NCBI GenBank assembly: GCA_020742515.1
Contig: DYWT01000245.1
Coordinates: 1 to 40,512 of the forward strand
Reading direction: 5' to 3'
Length of the DNA stretch: 40,512 bases
From: Sporosarcina psychrophila
GTDB lineage: Bacteria; Bacillota; Bacilli; Bacillales_A; Planococcaceae
In this document: one piece after another, positions 8,491-15,474 of the stretch
Position numbering within the stretch: position 1 is the first letter of the stretch
Layout: each line of letters starts with the position of its first letter
The notes under the pieces: model-generated
What the model was told of the DNA's origin: nothing
The model's database searches: none
The model's input: only the letters and a program-made list of their open reading frames with translations
Program-made: the position numbers and the translations under genes

Positions 8491-9173
8491 CAAGTACTAA
8501 TCGTTAGTTTATTCAAATGAACGCCGAAAAGTGCTTCAGCTTTTTTAATTTTTGTCTCCGGAATGGCTAGGAGAACAACTGTGGACGGCCCCGCTGATTT
8601 CAGTGGATCCAAAATGGTTTCAATCCGTACTTCTTTACTTCCAGTCAACAAACGGACCTCTTGTAAAATTCCGCTTGAGCCAACTGGCCAGATCTGATGG
8701 ACGATTCCATCTTTCATCGCTTTGTGAATTAGCGCAACGGATGCAATTTCATTCACACGATTTCGTACTTCATCTCCAACGAGCGGTGAGCCGTAAGTAA
8801 ACCATTCACTATTTTCCGAAGTAGGCACTTTCTTTTTTTTGCCGATCATCGTGACTGCCATTGCCGACTGGACAAGTTCCATATTCGTTTCTGAACTGCC
8901 GCTAATAGGCGGAACTTCAAGCCCCGCCTCGTGGAATAAATCCGTCACCCCTGCCACGTAATTTCCCCAACTCTCGCTGCCACTAAAATTGTGGATGAGG
9001 ATTGAAACAGGTGCCGCATGAGATGCCCATTGCTCAAACAGGGTGACGCGTGCGGCAAAATGGGCAGTGACTCGGTCTGGCACATTAACAATATCCTGCG
9101 TTTTTTCGCCGATGCCGCCTGAATTATCCGTAGTTACGATAAAACCGTTGCCGATATCAATGGCATTCCTCAT
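8490..9173 (-). CDS. cblS: Alpha-ribazole kinase CblS
   Basis: A 227-aa protein resembling CblS, the enzyme shown in Listeria/Geobacillus relatives to phosphorylate alpha-ribazole to alpha-ribazole phosphate, the nucleotide-loop precursor that CobS attaches to AdoCbi-GDP. Seen directly: an N-terminal GNGFIVTTDNSGGIGEKTQD loop with acidic residues like PurM/AIR-synthase-type kinases, FAARVTLFEQW, SSETNMELVQSAMAVT, and the C-terminal VVLLAIPETKIKKAEALFG. It is the last gene of the operon. Its ATG overlaps the cblT stop (ATGA), and the CblT-CblS pair is the known alpha-ribazole salvage module, which supports the call. No cobT is present in the window. Confidence 0.78.
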   Translation of the reverse strand: MRNAIDIGNGFIVTTDNSGGIGEKTQDIVNVPDRVTAHFAARVTLFEQWASHAAPVSILIHNFSGSESWGNYVAGVTDLFHEAGLEVPPISGSSETNMELVQSAMAVTMIGKKKKVPTSENSEWFTYGSPLVGDEVRNRVNEIASVALIHKAMKDGIVHQIWPVGSSGILQEVRLLTGSKEVRIETILDPLKSAGPSTVVLLAIPETKIKKAEALFGVHLNKLTIST

Positions 9174-9655
9174 CGAAGTTCTCCCATACGCCCGGCAACG
9201 ACATGCTGAAGTGCTGGCATGACAACTGCCGCAACAACTGCGTTAACAATTGTTGCGAGTAAAAGGAATGGAATTGCCGACAGGAAAAACGCTGGTGAAA
9301 TCAAGAAGTAAAATGGTAACGGTGCTATTAAACCGTTTGCCACTATGAAAAAAGCCCACTTCGTTAGATTGCGTCCCGCTTTGTGCAGACGTGCAAAGAT
9401 GATAACGATTACGAACATTTCAAGTGCAATGAGCACATGTAATGGACCAAAAGGAAATCCAGCATACATTGCAGAGGCGGTGTGTCCGAGCATCGCGGCA
9501 ATTCCTGAAAATACGGGCGGAAGAAAGGCCGCTGAAATAAGTGCCGGTACCGTATCAAGTGCCAAGGAACCGATGTTGGACGGGATTTTTATTAATCCGC
9601 CGATAACACAGAGGGCTGCAAAAAAAGCCGTCAATGTGAGCCGTTTCAATTGCAT
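9170..9655 (-). CDS. cblT: Alpha-ribazole transporter CblT (ECF-type S component)
   Basis: A 161-aa very hydrophobic protein with about five or six membrane segments and the ECF S-component look: N-terminal LKRLTLTAFFAALCVIGGLI, then PALISAAFLPPVFSGIAAMLGHTASAMYAG and PFGPLHVLIALEM. It would bind alpha-ribazole and rely on a shared ECF energising module (EcfA/A'/T) encoded elsewhere. It sits 3 nt after the adenosyltransferase and overlaps cblS by 4 nt. Substrate is inferred from the adjacent kinase; other ECF S proteins in cob operons carry cobalt or B12 precursors. Confidence 0.75.
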   Translation of the reverse strand: MQLKRLTLTAFFAALCVIGGLIKIPSNIGSLALDTVPALISAAFLPPVFSGIAAMLGHTASAMYAGFPFGPLHVLIALEMFVIVIIFARLHKAGRNLTKWAFFIVANGLIAPLPFYFLISPAFFLSAIPFLLLATIVNAVVAAVVMPALQHVVAGRMGELR

Positions 9656-9658
9656 CGA

Positions 9659-10240
9659 TTAGTCCTCCTTTTTCTTATCCGTTTTGAACACTTTCGCACT
9701 TCTTACGTATTCGTTATCCGGTACGTTAACCCGAGAATTCGCAATACGTGCTGCAACAAAAAGATAATCGGAAAGCCGGTTCAAATAACGTTGAACTACT
9801 GACGGCACATCTTCTTCCGCTTTTAAAAGCGTTACCGTCTGGCGTTCCGCGCGTCTGGCGACAGTCCGTGCAATGTGAAGTGTTGCGGCAGCAGGTGATC
9901 CACCTGGTAAGATGAATTTCTCCAATGGCGGTGCTTCTTCCATTAGCACATCAATTCGTTGTTCAAGCACTTCAACCGGTTCTTCAGACAATTTATAATG
10001 ACGTTCTTTCATAACGTTTGCAAGGTCGCCACCGCCATCGAACAATTCGTTTTGAATGGCTTCCAAATCTGCCAGTATATCTGCAAAAATTGCAGGATCC
10101 AGTTCTGTAATTGCTTTACCGACGAATGAATTCAATTCATCCATCGTGCCATATGCTTCAACACGAAGGCTGTCTTTGTCGACACGCCCTCCTATTAAAC
10201 TTGTTTTCCCTTTATCCCCTGTACGTGTGTAAATTTTCAT
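9659..10240 (-). CDS. pduO: Cob(I)alamin adenosyltransferase, PduO type
   Basis: A 193-aa PduO-family ATP:corrinoid adenosyltransferase, which adds the upper 5'-deoxyadenosyl ligand. Motifs are MKIYTRTGDKGKTSLIGG (ATP site), RVEAYGTMDELNSFVG, and FILPGGSPAAATLHIARTVARRAER, ending in RYLNRLSDYLFVAAR. I start at ATG 10240, which overlaps the preceding stop by one base (TAATG), rather than the longer in-frame start inside the previous gene. The B. subtilis counterpart is yvqK. The product is needed for AdoCbl used by IcmF. Confidence 0.93.
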   Translation of the reverse strand: MKIYTRTGDKGKTSLIGGRVDKDSLRVEAYGTMDELNSFVGKAITELDPAIFADILADLEAIQNELFDGGGDLANVMKERHYKLSEEPVEVLEQRIDVLMEEAPPLEKFILPGGSPAAATLHIARTVARRAERQTVTLLKAEEDVPSVVQRYLNRLSDYLFVAARIANSRVNVPDNEYVRSAKVFKTDKKKED

Positions 10241-10668
10241 TATTGTTCTCCCCTTTTCTTCACTGTTTTTGCAAGGCCATACCAAATCCTGGTCACTTCA
10301 TCCGCTTCCGCCATCAGACGCTGATAGAGCCGCCCGCAAGTATCGCGCAACTTTCGTTGTTCCGCATCTACAGGAACAATCCCACGTCCGATATCCGTCA
10401 AAATAAAAATGACATTGCGACCAGCAATTCCCTTCATCACATAGTCAATCGCCGCTTCCTCCGGCAAGTTTGTCTCACTAAGCCACTCTTCAATCCCAGC
10501 AATTACAATTGTCTGAATAGTCCTGGAATTGTATGGGTGACTGTCACCCATACAATTCAACAATAAGTTTCCTTCTATCCATTGTACGTTGTGTTTCCCT
10601 TGTTTCGTCAGCTGTTTTTTTACGAATTCTCGTTTGCCGTTATGGGCACCGCCGATATAGATGTGCAC
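10240..10668 (-). CDS. Short CobU-like P-loop protein (second copy)
   Basis: A 142-aa protein starting at GTG 10668 behind GGAGGG. It opens VHIYIGGAHNGKREFV, a Walker A-like loop (GGAHNGK) as in the CobU adenosylcobinamide kinase/guanylyltransferase family, but with Arg where Ser/Thr normally follows Lys. The C-terminal half (IFILTDIGRGIVPVDAEQRK, then YQRLMAEADEVTRIWYGL) matches the CobU motif DIGxGIVP. A complete CobU exists as the C-terminal half of the cobD-cobU fusion, so this one may be specialised or redundant. Residues 40-54 (MGDSHPYNSRTIQTI) are encoded by an inserted copy of the palindromic element. The gene overlaps cobC by 49 nt and the next start by 1 nt. Confidence 0.65.
   Translation of the reverse strand: MHIYIGGAHNGKREFVKKQLTKQGKHNVQWIEGNLLLNCMGDSHPYNSRTIQTIVIAGIEEWLSETNLPEEAAIDYVMKGIAGRNVIFILTDIGRGIVPVDAEQRKLRDTCGRLYQRLMAEADEVTRIWYGLAKTVKKRGEQ
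10509..10558. repeat. Composite palindromic element inside the short cobU-like gene
   Basis: Box TTGTCTGAATAGT (10509-10521), a 14-nt spacer, then GGTGACTGTCACCCA. The palindrome extends to a 33-nt perfect inverted repeat (10526-10558, 16-bp arms, central T). The 13-nt and 15-nt boxes recur with exactly the same 27-nt offset at 13379-13420. The insertion is in frame. Confidence 0.85.
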
Positions 10669-11219
10669 GCTTTTCCCTCCTTGAATGCTAGCGCACTTTC
10701 CCATTCAAGCCGGTAGCCGCTTCCGTGGGGTGTAACCCAGGACCACAAATCCTTTTCTACTGGTGAAAACTTTGTCAGGACTACGCGGATGGGTCCTCCA
10801 TGTGTCACGACAACCGCCTTGTTTGGAAGTTGGTTGAGCGCGGTTAGTACGCGCGCTTCCAAGTCTTTCAAGTTTTCACCACCAGTTGGTGCAAATGTAT
10901 ATGGATTATCAATCCATTTTCTATAGTCTTTATTCTGTTCAAGCTCCGCATATGTTTTCCCTTCAAAATCGCCAAAATTACATTCACGCCAACTGGCATC
11001 TGCTTGAAATGTAGCGTTTGGAAAATAGCGTGCAGCACTTTGTCTTGAACGGAGTAGATCGCTTCCGTAAACGAATTGTATGGGTGACAGGCACTCGGAC
11101 AATTCCAACACTTCTACTGGTTCCAAAATAGGTTCATCCGTCCAACCAATGTATTTCCGTTCTTTATTCCCTGCGGTGGGAAAATGTCGGATTAGATAAA
11201 GCACAAAACTGTTAGCCAT
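10620..11219 (-). CDS. cobC: Alpha-ribazole-5'-phosphate phosphatase-like (histidine phosphatase family)
   Basis: A 199-aa histidine phosphatase. The phosphohistidine motif is LIRHFPTAGN (His12), where most relatives have RHG, and the second catalytic His is in VVTHGGPIRVV. NFGDFEGKTYAELE supplies the usual acid/base Glu. CobC removes the phosphate from adenosylcobalamin-5'-phosphate or alpha-ribazole phosphate, the last step of loop assembly. Its start overlaps cobS by 28 nt and its end runs into the cobU-like gene. Residues 39-49 (ELSECLSPIQF) are encoded by a degraded copy of the palindromic element. Family is certain, cob function is from the operon. Confidence 0.82.
   Translation of the reverse strand: MANSFVLYLIRHFPTAGNKERKYIGWTDEPILEPVEVLELSECLSPIQFVYGSDLLRSRQSAARYFPNATFQADASWRECNFGDFEGKTYAELEQNKDYRKWIDNPYTFAPTGGENLKDLEARVLTALNQLPNKAVVVTHGGPIRVVLTKFSPVEKDLWSWVTPHGSGYRLEWESALAFKEGKACTSISAVPITANENS
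11073..11105. repeat. Degraded copy of the palindromic element inside cobC
   Basis: Outer arms GAATTGT (11073-11079) and ACAATTC (11099-11105) enclose GGGTGACAGGCACT, a decayed form of GGGTGACTGTCACCC. The left flank GAATTGTATGGGTGAC equals that of the copy at 10526, so the two share an origin. Confidence 0.65.
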
Positions 11220-11956
11220 AACAACGCCTCCAAGCCTTCAATGAATGCACCGCATAAATCACCTGTGACGCCTCCGAAATGTTTCAACGTCCAGTTACGG
11301 AACGTCACTAGTGCAACTGCGAGCAGAACCGTTAGCACCACAGGAATGAGTACACTTTTCAATAAAAATCCTATCGCAAATAAAATCGCCGCACTGCTAA
11401 TTAATGTCCAACCCACGACTACATTTGCTGAAATTTTTTCTTTGAAAAAGTGGGCGATTCCTTTGTCCTTTGCAAGACGTACCTTTGAGAAATACAGGTT
11501 CATAGTAGCTCTTGCCAGGAAAGGGATTGCGATGTATAACGCACTATTTCCAGTACCGCGCATCAGAATTTCATTGAACAAAGCAATTTTTACGATGATG
11601 AGTAGAACAAGCGCCATCGTTCCGAATGCACCAAGCCGTGGATCCTCTAGAATTTCGAGTCGCCTTTTGCGGTCTTTGTATGAAAAGAACGCATCGCCCG
11701 TATCTGCCCAGCCATCCAGGTGCAAACCACCAGTCAGAAAGATACCAGTCAAAACAATGAACACTGCGGTGAGAAGCGTTCCGAAGTTCACCACGTTCAA
11801 CAAGAGTTCTGACACACCGTACATTGCAAGCCCTATCGCCGCTCCAACGAAAGGAAGCGCCACATACATTGCCGTCACTTCTCTTCGTCCAAGTGGCAAT
11901 TCTTTTCGTATGGGAATTGCGGTGAAAAATTGCATAGCTAGCAACAATCCATTCAT
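11192..11956 (-). CDS. cobS: Adenosylcobinamide-GDP ribazoletransferase CobS
   Basis: A 254-aa integral membrane enzyme that joins AdoCbi-GDP to alpha-ribazole (phosphate). It shows the family signatures AMQFFTAIPI, GGLHLDGWADTGDAFFS (the acidic metal-binding stretch), ILEDPRLGAFGTMAL and FGGVTGDLCGAFIEG, with several hydrophobic segments. The ATG at 11956 overlaps the upstream stop as ATGA behind CCGGAGAG, so the in-frame upstream extension is rejected. Within this operon its nucleotide substrate should come from CblS rather than from CobT. Confidence 0.94.
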   Translation of the reverse strand: MNGLLLAMQFFTAIPIRKELPLGRREVTAMYVALPFVGAAIGLAMYGVSELLLNVVNFGTLLTAVFIVLTGIFLTGGLHLDGWADTGDAFFSYKDRKRRLEILEDPRLGAFGTMALVLLIIVKIALFNEILMRGTGNSALYIAIPFLARATMNLYFSKVRLAKDKGIAHFFKEKISANVVVGWTLISSAAILFAIGFLLKSVLIPVVLTVLLAVALVTFRNWTLKHFGGVTGDLCGAFIEGLEALLWLTVLCFI

Positions 11957-12789
11957 TTCATCTCTCCGGGTGGTGACAAAATTTCTTTTATAAGCGGCCA
12001 GTTGAGATTCGCTTTGACATGTTTTGCCCACACATCGTAGACGTCAACTCCTGCTGGCGCTTCCGTAACCGGTCGGTCCATATCTTCCTCTTCAATGCCG
12101 TGATCAACTTTATAAGGGATAACGCCTGCAACTGGAATGCCAGTGTACGATTCGATAAATTCAATACCTTCTTGAAATAAAGAAACGTCACCATGGAATT
12201 TATTGATAATAATGGCTTTGACACGTTTTCGATGCTCGGGTGGTAAAAGTTGCAACGTGCCAACAATCGAAGCAATAGCGCCGCCGCGATCAATATCCGC
12301 TACTAAAACTGCTGACACATCCGCGATTTCTGCCACTCGCATATTAACAATTTCTCTGTCGTTAAGATTCACTTCCGCTGGACTTCCTGCACCTTCGATA
12401 ATAACCGTTTCGTACGTTTCTGCCAGTTTGACAAGAGATGTTTTAATCGCCTCAATTCCGCGCGTGAAAAACTGTTCACGGTATGCCATTCCTGCTATTG
12501 GACCAAACCTCTCACCGAAAAAAAGCACTTCCGATTTCATGTTTGCAACTGGTTTCAGCAAAATAGGATTCATATAAATCGATGGTTTCGTTCTAGCGGC
12601 CTGTGCTTGAATGAATTGCGCTCGACTCATTTCTTCACCATTTTCCGTTGTCGCTGAAAAACCAGACATATTTTGCGATTTGAAGGGGGTTACGCGTACG
12701 CCTTCGTCGGATAAAATACGGCACAACGCTGTACAAATCAGTGTTTTCCCAGAATCCGATGCCGTTCCTAACACAATCAGTCCATTCAT
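11953..12789 (-). CDS. Short cobyric acid synthase-like protein (CobQ N-terminal domain only)
   Basis: A 278-aa protein with the dethiobiotin-synthetase-like ATPase domain of CobQ/CbiP: P-loop GTASDSGKTLICTALCRIL, FKSQNMSGFSATTENGEEMS, QAQAARTKPSIYMNPILLKP, EGAGSPAEVNLNDREIVNM, VADIDRGGAIASIVGT, and NKFHGDVSLF. Full-length CobQ is about 490-510 aa and ends with a glutamine amidotransferase domain that supplies ammonia. That domain is missing, and the tail YDVWAKHVKANLNWPLIKEI resembles only the extreme C-terminal helix of CobQ. Both ends overlap neighbours as ATGA, so the short form looks settled, not a recent break. It may use free ammonia, work with another glutaminase, or have a different role. 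Confidence 0.75.
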   Translation of the reverse strand: MNGLIVLGTASDSGKTLICTALCRILSDEGVRVTPFKSQNMSGFSATTENGEEMSRAQFIQAQAARTKPSIYMNPILLKPVANMKSEVLFFGERFGPIAGMAYREQFFTRGIEAIKTSLVKLAETYETVIIEGAGSPAEVNLNDREIVNMRVAEIADVSAVLVADIDRGGAIASIVGTLQLLPPEHRKRVKAIIINKFHGDVSLFQEGIEFIESYTGIPVAGVIPYKVDHGIEEEDMDRPVTEAPAGVDVYDVWAKHVKANLNWPLIKEILSPPGEMK

Positions 12790-14519
12790 TGCGTTACCTC
12801 CTGCCGTTCATTTTTCCATACGATTGGGATTCCGTAATCCATTTCAATTGCTGTGCTAGCTTTTTTGACAAGTACTTGGTGAATACGGCCAATCCATTTA
12901 CTGTAGATTTCCGTTTCAGCATATTCAGATGGCAGTTCGTCAAGGACTTCATTCGAAACAATAACAAGATGGGCAGCTTGCGATACTAGCGCGTCAATCG
13001 TTGTGTACAACTGTGCTTCTTTCAGTTCCATACACCCCGGTTGTTCGATACAGGGTTTTCCTGACTCCCAACCTATGTATAACTCATTTGCCAGCCATGT
13101 CGTTAGGCAATCCCACAATATATAGTCCCCTTGTTGAATGAAGGGCAATGCCTCTTCTAACTTGACGGGTTGTTCAAGGGTCGTCCAACTATCGGTGGAA
13201 CGATCAGATTTGTGACGTTCAATACGTACCTGCATTTCAGAATCCGTCGCGACGCCGGAGGCAATGTAAACAAGCCGCCCTCCATTTTCACGCACTTCAT
13301 CAACAAGCAGTTTCTCTGCATACGAACTTTTTCCACTCCGAACCCCACCACTGATGAACGTCAATTTCTCCGGTTGAGTTGTCTGAATAGTGTCTAATTT
13401 GACTTGGTGACTGTCACCCAACCAACCCAACCGCTGACCCGAGTACTGCCCGAACCACTTTTCTAGTTCGTTTCGAAGCACTGCCATGTCTGCAGTGTTT
13501 TTCATGCCAATCCGGAGCCATCTGCCATCCATGCCTCGGAAGTTTTGTGAATGGCGGAGGACGATGCCACGCGCGAGCATATCACTGTACAGTTTGTTGG
13601 CTTCACGGCCGGCGCCCAGTGTGAATGAGATGAAATTCGTAACAGAATCCGTAACAATGCAGCCATGGTCCGTTAAGAACCTTGTCATCTTTTCGCGTTC
13701 ACCGTTACTGTGCTGAATTGCCTGTTCTCGATATCGCTCTTCCTGTAAGCACGCTGCGCCAATGTGTGCCGCTAAACCGTTAACGTTCCAATGCGGTGCG
13801 AGTGCTTTTATCCCCTCAATGATCGATGGATGTGCTGCGATATACCCGAGGCGTATTCCCGGAATGGCGTACATTTTTGTCATGGAACGAATGATGATGA
13901 CGTGCGGATTATTCGTTATATCTGCAATGAAGGACAGTGATTCATCAACAAAATCGATAAAGGCCTCATCTAAAACAATCTCGCAACCGACTTCAGCACC
14001 GTGTTGGATAATAACATTCAAGTCCGCTCGTGCAGGCATTATTCCAGTCGGGTTATTTGGTGTACATAGATAAAGGACTGCTGCCGAGTTCATTGCATCG
14101 AGCAACTCTTCCAGCGGCAATTTAAAACCATCTTTTTCCGACGCAAAAACGCGAACAATTTCCACATCCTTCGCCAAGAGCGTCGCTTCGTATTCTGAAA
14201 ACGTTGGGTGCACGACAATCGCACACTTTCCGCGGTAGCGCTCTGCCAAAAGTGCCAGCAGTTCTGCCGCCCCGTTCCCCGCGAATAAACAAGCTGGTGA
14301 AATACTATGGTAATCGGCCACCGCGGACAAAAACGGCTCCCCTTCCGGATTCGGATAAGTTCTGAGCTTTGACAGCAAACTTGGCCACATCTGAGTAATC
14401 GCATCAGGAGGTCCTGCTGGATTAACATTTTCACTAAAATCCAGCAATTGTGTTGGCTGTGCTATCCCCAGTTTGGAATAAACATCGTTTGGGTTTGCGC
14501 CATGTTCAGGCAACTTCAT
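12786..14519 (-). CDS. cobD-cobU: Fusion of threonine-phosphate decarboxylase (CobD) and adenosylcobinamide kinase/guanylyltransferase (CobU)
   Basis: A 577-aa two-domain protein. Residues 1-357 are a PLP aminotransferase-fold CobD: LDFSENVNPAGPP, CTPNNPTG, IVLDEAFIDF, and RSMTKMYAIPGIRLGY with the PLP Lys at about K215. It would make aminopropanol phosphate from threonine phosphate. Residues about 386-577 are CobU: FISGGVRSGKSSYAE (Walker A, about 391-398), YIASGVATDSEM, RIERHKSDR, and LWDCLTTWLANEL. The linker residues 367-381 (LGDSHQVKLDTIQTT) are encoded by a copy of the palindromic element. Start ATG 14519 (MKLPEHGANP) follows GGAGTGG. A TTG with a weak site (CCGGAGAAATTG) at the CobU boundary might give separate CobU. 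CobD and CobU are usually separate genes. Confidence 0.85.
   Translation of the reverse strand: MKLPEHGANPNDVYSKLGIAQPTQLLDFSENVNPAGPPDAITQMWPSLLSKLRTYPNPEGEPFLSAVADYHSISPACLFAGNGAAELLALLAERYRGKCAIVVHPTFSEYEATLLAKDVEIVRVFASEKDGFKLPLEELLDAMNSAAVLYLCTPNNPTGIMPARADLNVIIQHGAEVGCEIVLDEAFIDFVDESLSFIADITNNPHVIIIRSMTKMYAIPGIRLGYIAAHPSIIEGIKALAPHWNVNGLAAHIGAACLQEERYREQAIQHSNGEREKMTRFLTDHGCIVTDSVTNFISFTLGAGREANKLYSDMLARGIVLRHSQNFRGMDGRWLRIGMKNTADMAVLRNELEKWFGQYSGQRLGWLGDSHQVKLDTIQTTQPEKLTFISGGVRSGKSSYAEKLLVDEVRENGGRLVYIASGVATDSEMQVRIERHKSDRSTDSWTTLEQPVKLEEALPFIQQGDYILWDCLTTWLANELYIGWESGKPCIEQPGCMELKEAQLYTTIDALVSQAAHLVIVSNEVLDELPSEYAETEIYSKWIGRIHQVLVKKASTAIEMDYGIPIVWKNERQEVTQ
13379..13420. repeat. Composite palindromic element at the cobD/cobU junction
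   Basis: Box TTGTCTGAATAGT (13379-13391), 14-nt unrelated spacer, then GGTGACTGTCACCCA (13406-13420). The two boxes are identical to those at 10509-10550 and have the same spacing. It lies in frame exactly between the two enzyme domains. Confidence 0.85.
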
Positions 14520-15474
14520 AAAAAGCCACTCCAATCACTGTTAGTACAAGCCAGAAAATAAACGCGATGCTATGCATCTGTGTAATGGTTTGTTTAATAT
14601 GTATGGCGGTTAGCGGGGTGTTACCTGGACCAAGCTCAGGACGTTTCGATACGATTCCACGGTATGTACTTGTACCGCCCAGCGTAACGCCAAGTTGCCA
14701 AGCCGTCGCTGCTTCCAAAAAGCCACTGTTCGGACTTGGATGATTTCTTGCGTCTTTGCTCCAACCAGCGAACCGTTTCCATAAGGAAATTCCGCCTTTA
14801 TTTGGCGCATATAAAATGATAAGAAAACCTGTTATGCGTGCTGGTATGAAATTCAGGATATCATCCGCACGTGCAGAAAACTTACCGAACTTGTCGTAAC
14901 GTTCGTCTTTGTAACCAATCATTGAATCAAGCGTATTCACTGCTTTGTACATCCAAAGACCGGGCGCTCCTAGCAGAAAAGCCCAAAATAGTGGCGATGT
15001 GATGCCATCTGAAATATTTTCCGACACTGTTTCAACTGTCCCGCGTACAATGCCGCTTTCTTTCAATTTTTCGGTATCACGGCCAACAATCCATGACAGT
15101 TTCGTTCGCGCAGCAGGTAAGTCTTTTGCAGCGAGCGGTCGATAGACGTCAAGCGCGGCATCGCGTAAACTTTTTTGGGCAAGCCCGATAGCGATGAGAA
15201 TTCCTTCCACAAGAATCCCAGCATAGATACTGTATTGATAAGCCAGACCGACTAAAGAAAATACAATGATCAACACAATTCCGACTGTGATGAAGAGGAT
15301 AAACGCCCCTTTCAACGTTCGGAACCTTCCTTTATTCAAAACCGCGGTCAATTTTGAGATGAACGTTCCGATCCAGCGGACTGGATGAGGCCAGTTCGGT
15401 GGATCGCCAATAATCCTATCAATCAGAAAACCAAATGCGATGGCGATAAAATGTGCAGGAATCAAGTCGTCCAC
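14506..15474 (-). CDS. cbiB: Adenosylcobinamide-phosphate synthase CbiB
   Basis: A 322-aa membrane protein that attaches aminopropanol phosphate to adenosylcobyric acid. Recognised by IDRIIGDPPNWPHPVRWIG near the N-terminus, GTVETVSENISDGITSPLFW, LYKAVNTLDSMIGYK-like (MYKAVNTLDSMIGYKDERY), FGKFSARADDILNFIPARIT, and HPSPNSGFLEAATAWQLGV. Five or so hydrophobic segments fit the family. The start overlaps the btuD-cbiZ end by 13 nt and the stop overlaps cobD-cobU by 14 nt. It follows CbiZ in the pathway: cobyric acid released by CbiZ is re-amidated here. Confidence 0.93.
   Translation of the reverse strand: MDDLIPAHFIAIAFGFLIDRIIGDPPNWPHPVRWIGTFISKLTAVLNKGRFRTLKGAFILFITVGIVLIIVFSLVGLAYQYSIYAGILVEGILIAIGLAQKSLRDAALDVYRPLAAKDLPAARTKLSWIVGRDTEKLKESGIVRGTVETVSENISDGITSPLFWAFLLGAPGLWMYKAVNTLDSMIGYKDERYDKFGKFSARADDILNFIPARITGFLIILYAPNKGGISLWKRFAGWSKDARNHPSPNSGFLEAATAWQLGVTLGGTSTYRGIVSKRPELGPGNTPLTAIHIKQTITQMHSIAFIFWLVLTVIGVAFYEVA

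Noticed and set aside
13157..13351. TTG-initiated separate cobU at the fusion boundary as the only product
   Set aside because: No stop codon separates the domains, so a fusion is necessarily read; separate initiation at the weak site remains only an additional possibility.
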